Shown here: one piece after another, positions 62,705 to 64,000 of the stretch
How the letters are laid out: each line of letters begins with the position of its first letter
How positions within the stretch are numbered: position 1 is the stretch's first letter
Assembly: GCA_964019335.1 (NCBI GenBank)
Contig: OZ025735.1
Span: forward strand, 158,501 to 222,500
Origin: Diplonema japonicum
Lineage: Eukaryota; Euglenozoa; Diplonemea; Diplonemida; Diplonemidae
Length of the DNA stretch: 64,000 nt
Direction: 5' to 3'
Position numbers and translations under genes: made by a program
The notes under the pieces: generated by a model
What the model saw: only the letters and a program-made list of their open reading frames with translations
What the model was told of the DNA's origin: nothing
Database searches by the model: none

Positions 62705-63160
62705 AAAAAAAAAAAATTACAGAGATCGTGCAATCGGTTGCTTGATACAAAGTTTCCCAACCCTTCAGCCGAGGCGGAAGGTTGTTCCGTGTCATCCACG
62801 TTGATTTGTGAGTCTGTGTGCGAGGCCCAGGTGTTTACATCTGTTGCGCTTGCGTTCTCCGTGTAGAGGGAGAAGAAAAAAAGAAAGAAAAAAAAAAAAG
62901 AAAAAAAAAAAGGGAAGATAATATATGACAAGCATCTACACATTCTCCTCTCCTACTGCTTGTGGCACCCCCCCCCCCCCTGAAATTGTTGTGAGTGGTG
63001 TCAGCAGTCAGTGAATGCATTCCCCCTGTTTGTTTTTTTTTTTTTTTTTTCGCGGAGGTCAAAAGAGAAGGGCTGCCGAAAGCAACGGCGCTACACGGTG
63101 TAGTGAGAGGAACGGGAGCGGAAGTGCAGAAACAAGCGCGACTGGTGCAGAGCGTACCTG
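62705..63160. other. Intergenic spacer
   Basis: No gene recognised. A/G-rich low complexity at 62870-62912, a C-run at 62966-62980, and a T-run near 63028-63051, then GC-rich DNA that continues into the ORF at 63161. Confidence 0.6.
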
Positions 63161-63766
63161 GTGCGAGTGGTGGCGTTGCGTGACAGTAGAGCAGCGGAGA
63201 GGACGGTGCATGTTATAAGACCATATCCTTGGAAAGAGACGACGGCCGGAACAAGATGCCCGGTACCGACGGAGGAGATGCTTGTTGCGCACGGAGCAAC
63301 GGGTGAGATACTGAAAAAGCAGTTGAAACATGTGCTACCCTGGCTGCAAGGTCTGAGGTGGTACCTAGGATCGAGGAAGACGTCAATCACCACGATGGAG
63401 CTGGCAATTGATTTTGAGATGACGACCGGTATATCCTTATACGGGGAACATGGGGAGAGCAGTCTGTTGGAGAGAAAAGCCGCACGTCTGCGGTACATCC
63501 TCAATAGAGTGCAAGCATGTGCGGCAAAGGGCAACAAAAGCGGCTTCCCGGCAGGAAGGATGACCAGAGTACACTCCCTGAGAAACCTGGGCGCACCAGC
63601 GATGCATGGCTACGACAAGAGACCCTTGTTCTCGTCAACCCAAACAGCCCCCTATTTGGAGGGACTGCGACCGATGTTCTTAGCGCAGATGCCGTCCATG
63701 ACGGACAGGCAAACCCCGACGGCCGGCACCAGGATGCAACCGCAGAATGGTGACAGGCACGTGTAG
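63161..63766 (+). CDS. GC-rich ORF of unknown origin, possible retroelement fragment
   Basis: A 201-residue ORF without recognised domain. It lacks the usual A-run before its ATG, is more GC-rich and Arg-rich than the host genes, and the coding-like composition extends upstream to about 63050 in other frames. The segment VLPWLQGLRWYLGSRKTSIT TMELAIDFEMTTGISL, followed by KAARLRYILNRVQACA, has the feel of a C-terminal reverse-transcriptase-polyprotein region (a W.E...DFE.sTG pattern), but this is memory-level resemblance only. It may be a decayed mobile-element fragment or a young host gene. Confidence 0.35.
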   Translation: MRVVALRDSRAAERTVHVIRPYPWKETTAGTRCPVPTEEMLVAHGATGEILKKQLKHVLPWLQGLRWYLGSRKTSITTMELAIDFEMTTGISLYGEHGESSLLERKAARLRYILNRVQACAAKGNKSGFPAGRMTRVHSLRNLGAPAMHGYDKRPLFSSTQTAPYLEGLRPMFLAQMPSMTDRQTPTAGTRMQPQNGDRHV

Positions 63767-64000
63767 GATCCCCAGTCCACGGTGGGCACCAACCAGCGCA
63801 CCGCAAAAATAGATCGAGCTTTTTTTTTTTTTTTTTTGGCAAGGAAAGAGAGTGGGTTGAATGCTTCTTGGTTTGCTGCTGACTGTAAAAAAAACTTCTC
63901 TGTTTCATCCCCCTCCTCTTCCTCTTTTGCTCCATTGTTTTTTTTTTTCCCACGTTTCTTTTTTATTTAAACGGGGGGGGGGGGGGGGAAACTAACTATG
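63767..64000. other. Terminal spacer
   Basis: T-run at 63820-63838 and G-run at 63973-63988; no gene seen before the window ends. Confidence 0.6.

Noticed and set aside
1-64000. Prokaryotic operon interpretation of one-strand genes
   Set aside because: Conserved eukaryotic families (Tubby, PLRG1, cyclin, F-box) and spliceosomal introns that rebuild domains rule it out.

Overview
This is nuclear DNA from a protist. About 26 protein genes are recognisable and every one lies on the + strand. The genes are compact and separated by low-complexity spacers full of A, T, G and C homopolymers. Eleven genes have at least 26 short spliceosomal GT-AG introns, almost all 36 to 78 nt, whose removal restores conserved domains. 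One-strand gene order over 64 kb suggests polycistronic transcription as in Euglenozoa. Frequent conventional cis introns argue against kinetoplastids, so a diplonemid-like euglenozoan is my best guess. No rRNA, tRNA or spliced-leader gene was found to confirm this. Typical starts are an ATG a few bases after an A-run.

Layout. 1-16.9 kb: cyclic-nucleotide-gated K+ channel, C2HC zinc-finger coiled-coil protein, PPR protein, five-exon tandem AAA+ ATPase, single-pass membrane protein, GH65 phosphorylase fused to a beta-phosphoglucomutase-like domain. 16.9-18.6 kb: inverted-repeat elements. 18.6-29.3 kb: PLRG1/PRL1 splicing factor, degenerate calpain, PH-domain coiled-coil protein, a small ORF, a helical-repeat protein, SAM-domain sphingomyelin-synthase-like enzyme. 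29.3-35.2 kb: repeat-rich accessory zone interrupted only by a MAPR/cytochrome-b5-like gene; it holds foldback elements and minus-strand ORF remnants. 35.2-45.5 kb: TPMT-like methyltransferase, small double AAA protein, DnaJ-zinc-finger-like protein, SP-rich protein, EF-hand protein with nine WPPSP repeats, DsbA/HCCA-isomerase-like protein. 45.8-53.6 kb: small helical ORF, Tubby protein, a six-exon PAS/HATPase/receiver protein fused to a STE-type protein kinase, a cyclin. 53.6-64 kb: DUF1796-like protein, a HAMP receptor with a degenerate cyclase domain, an FBXO22-like F-box/FIST protein whose only clear intron carries a 1.6-kb pogo-like DNA transposon, and a GC-rich ORF of unknown origin.

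The genes do not form one pathway, as expected if they share a transcription unit without functional grouping. There are signalling themes: a CNBD channel, a cyclase-like receptor, a pseudo-two-component kinase, an EF-hand protein and a cyclin. The most interesting items are the two-component-like/kinase fusion, the transposon inside a spliced intron, a hairpin family whose stems differ in sequence yet stay paired, a dispersed repeat pair, and a branched RNA-like fold near 36.29 kb. All domain calls are by eye from motifs. Homopolymer lengths may be unreliable.
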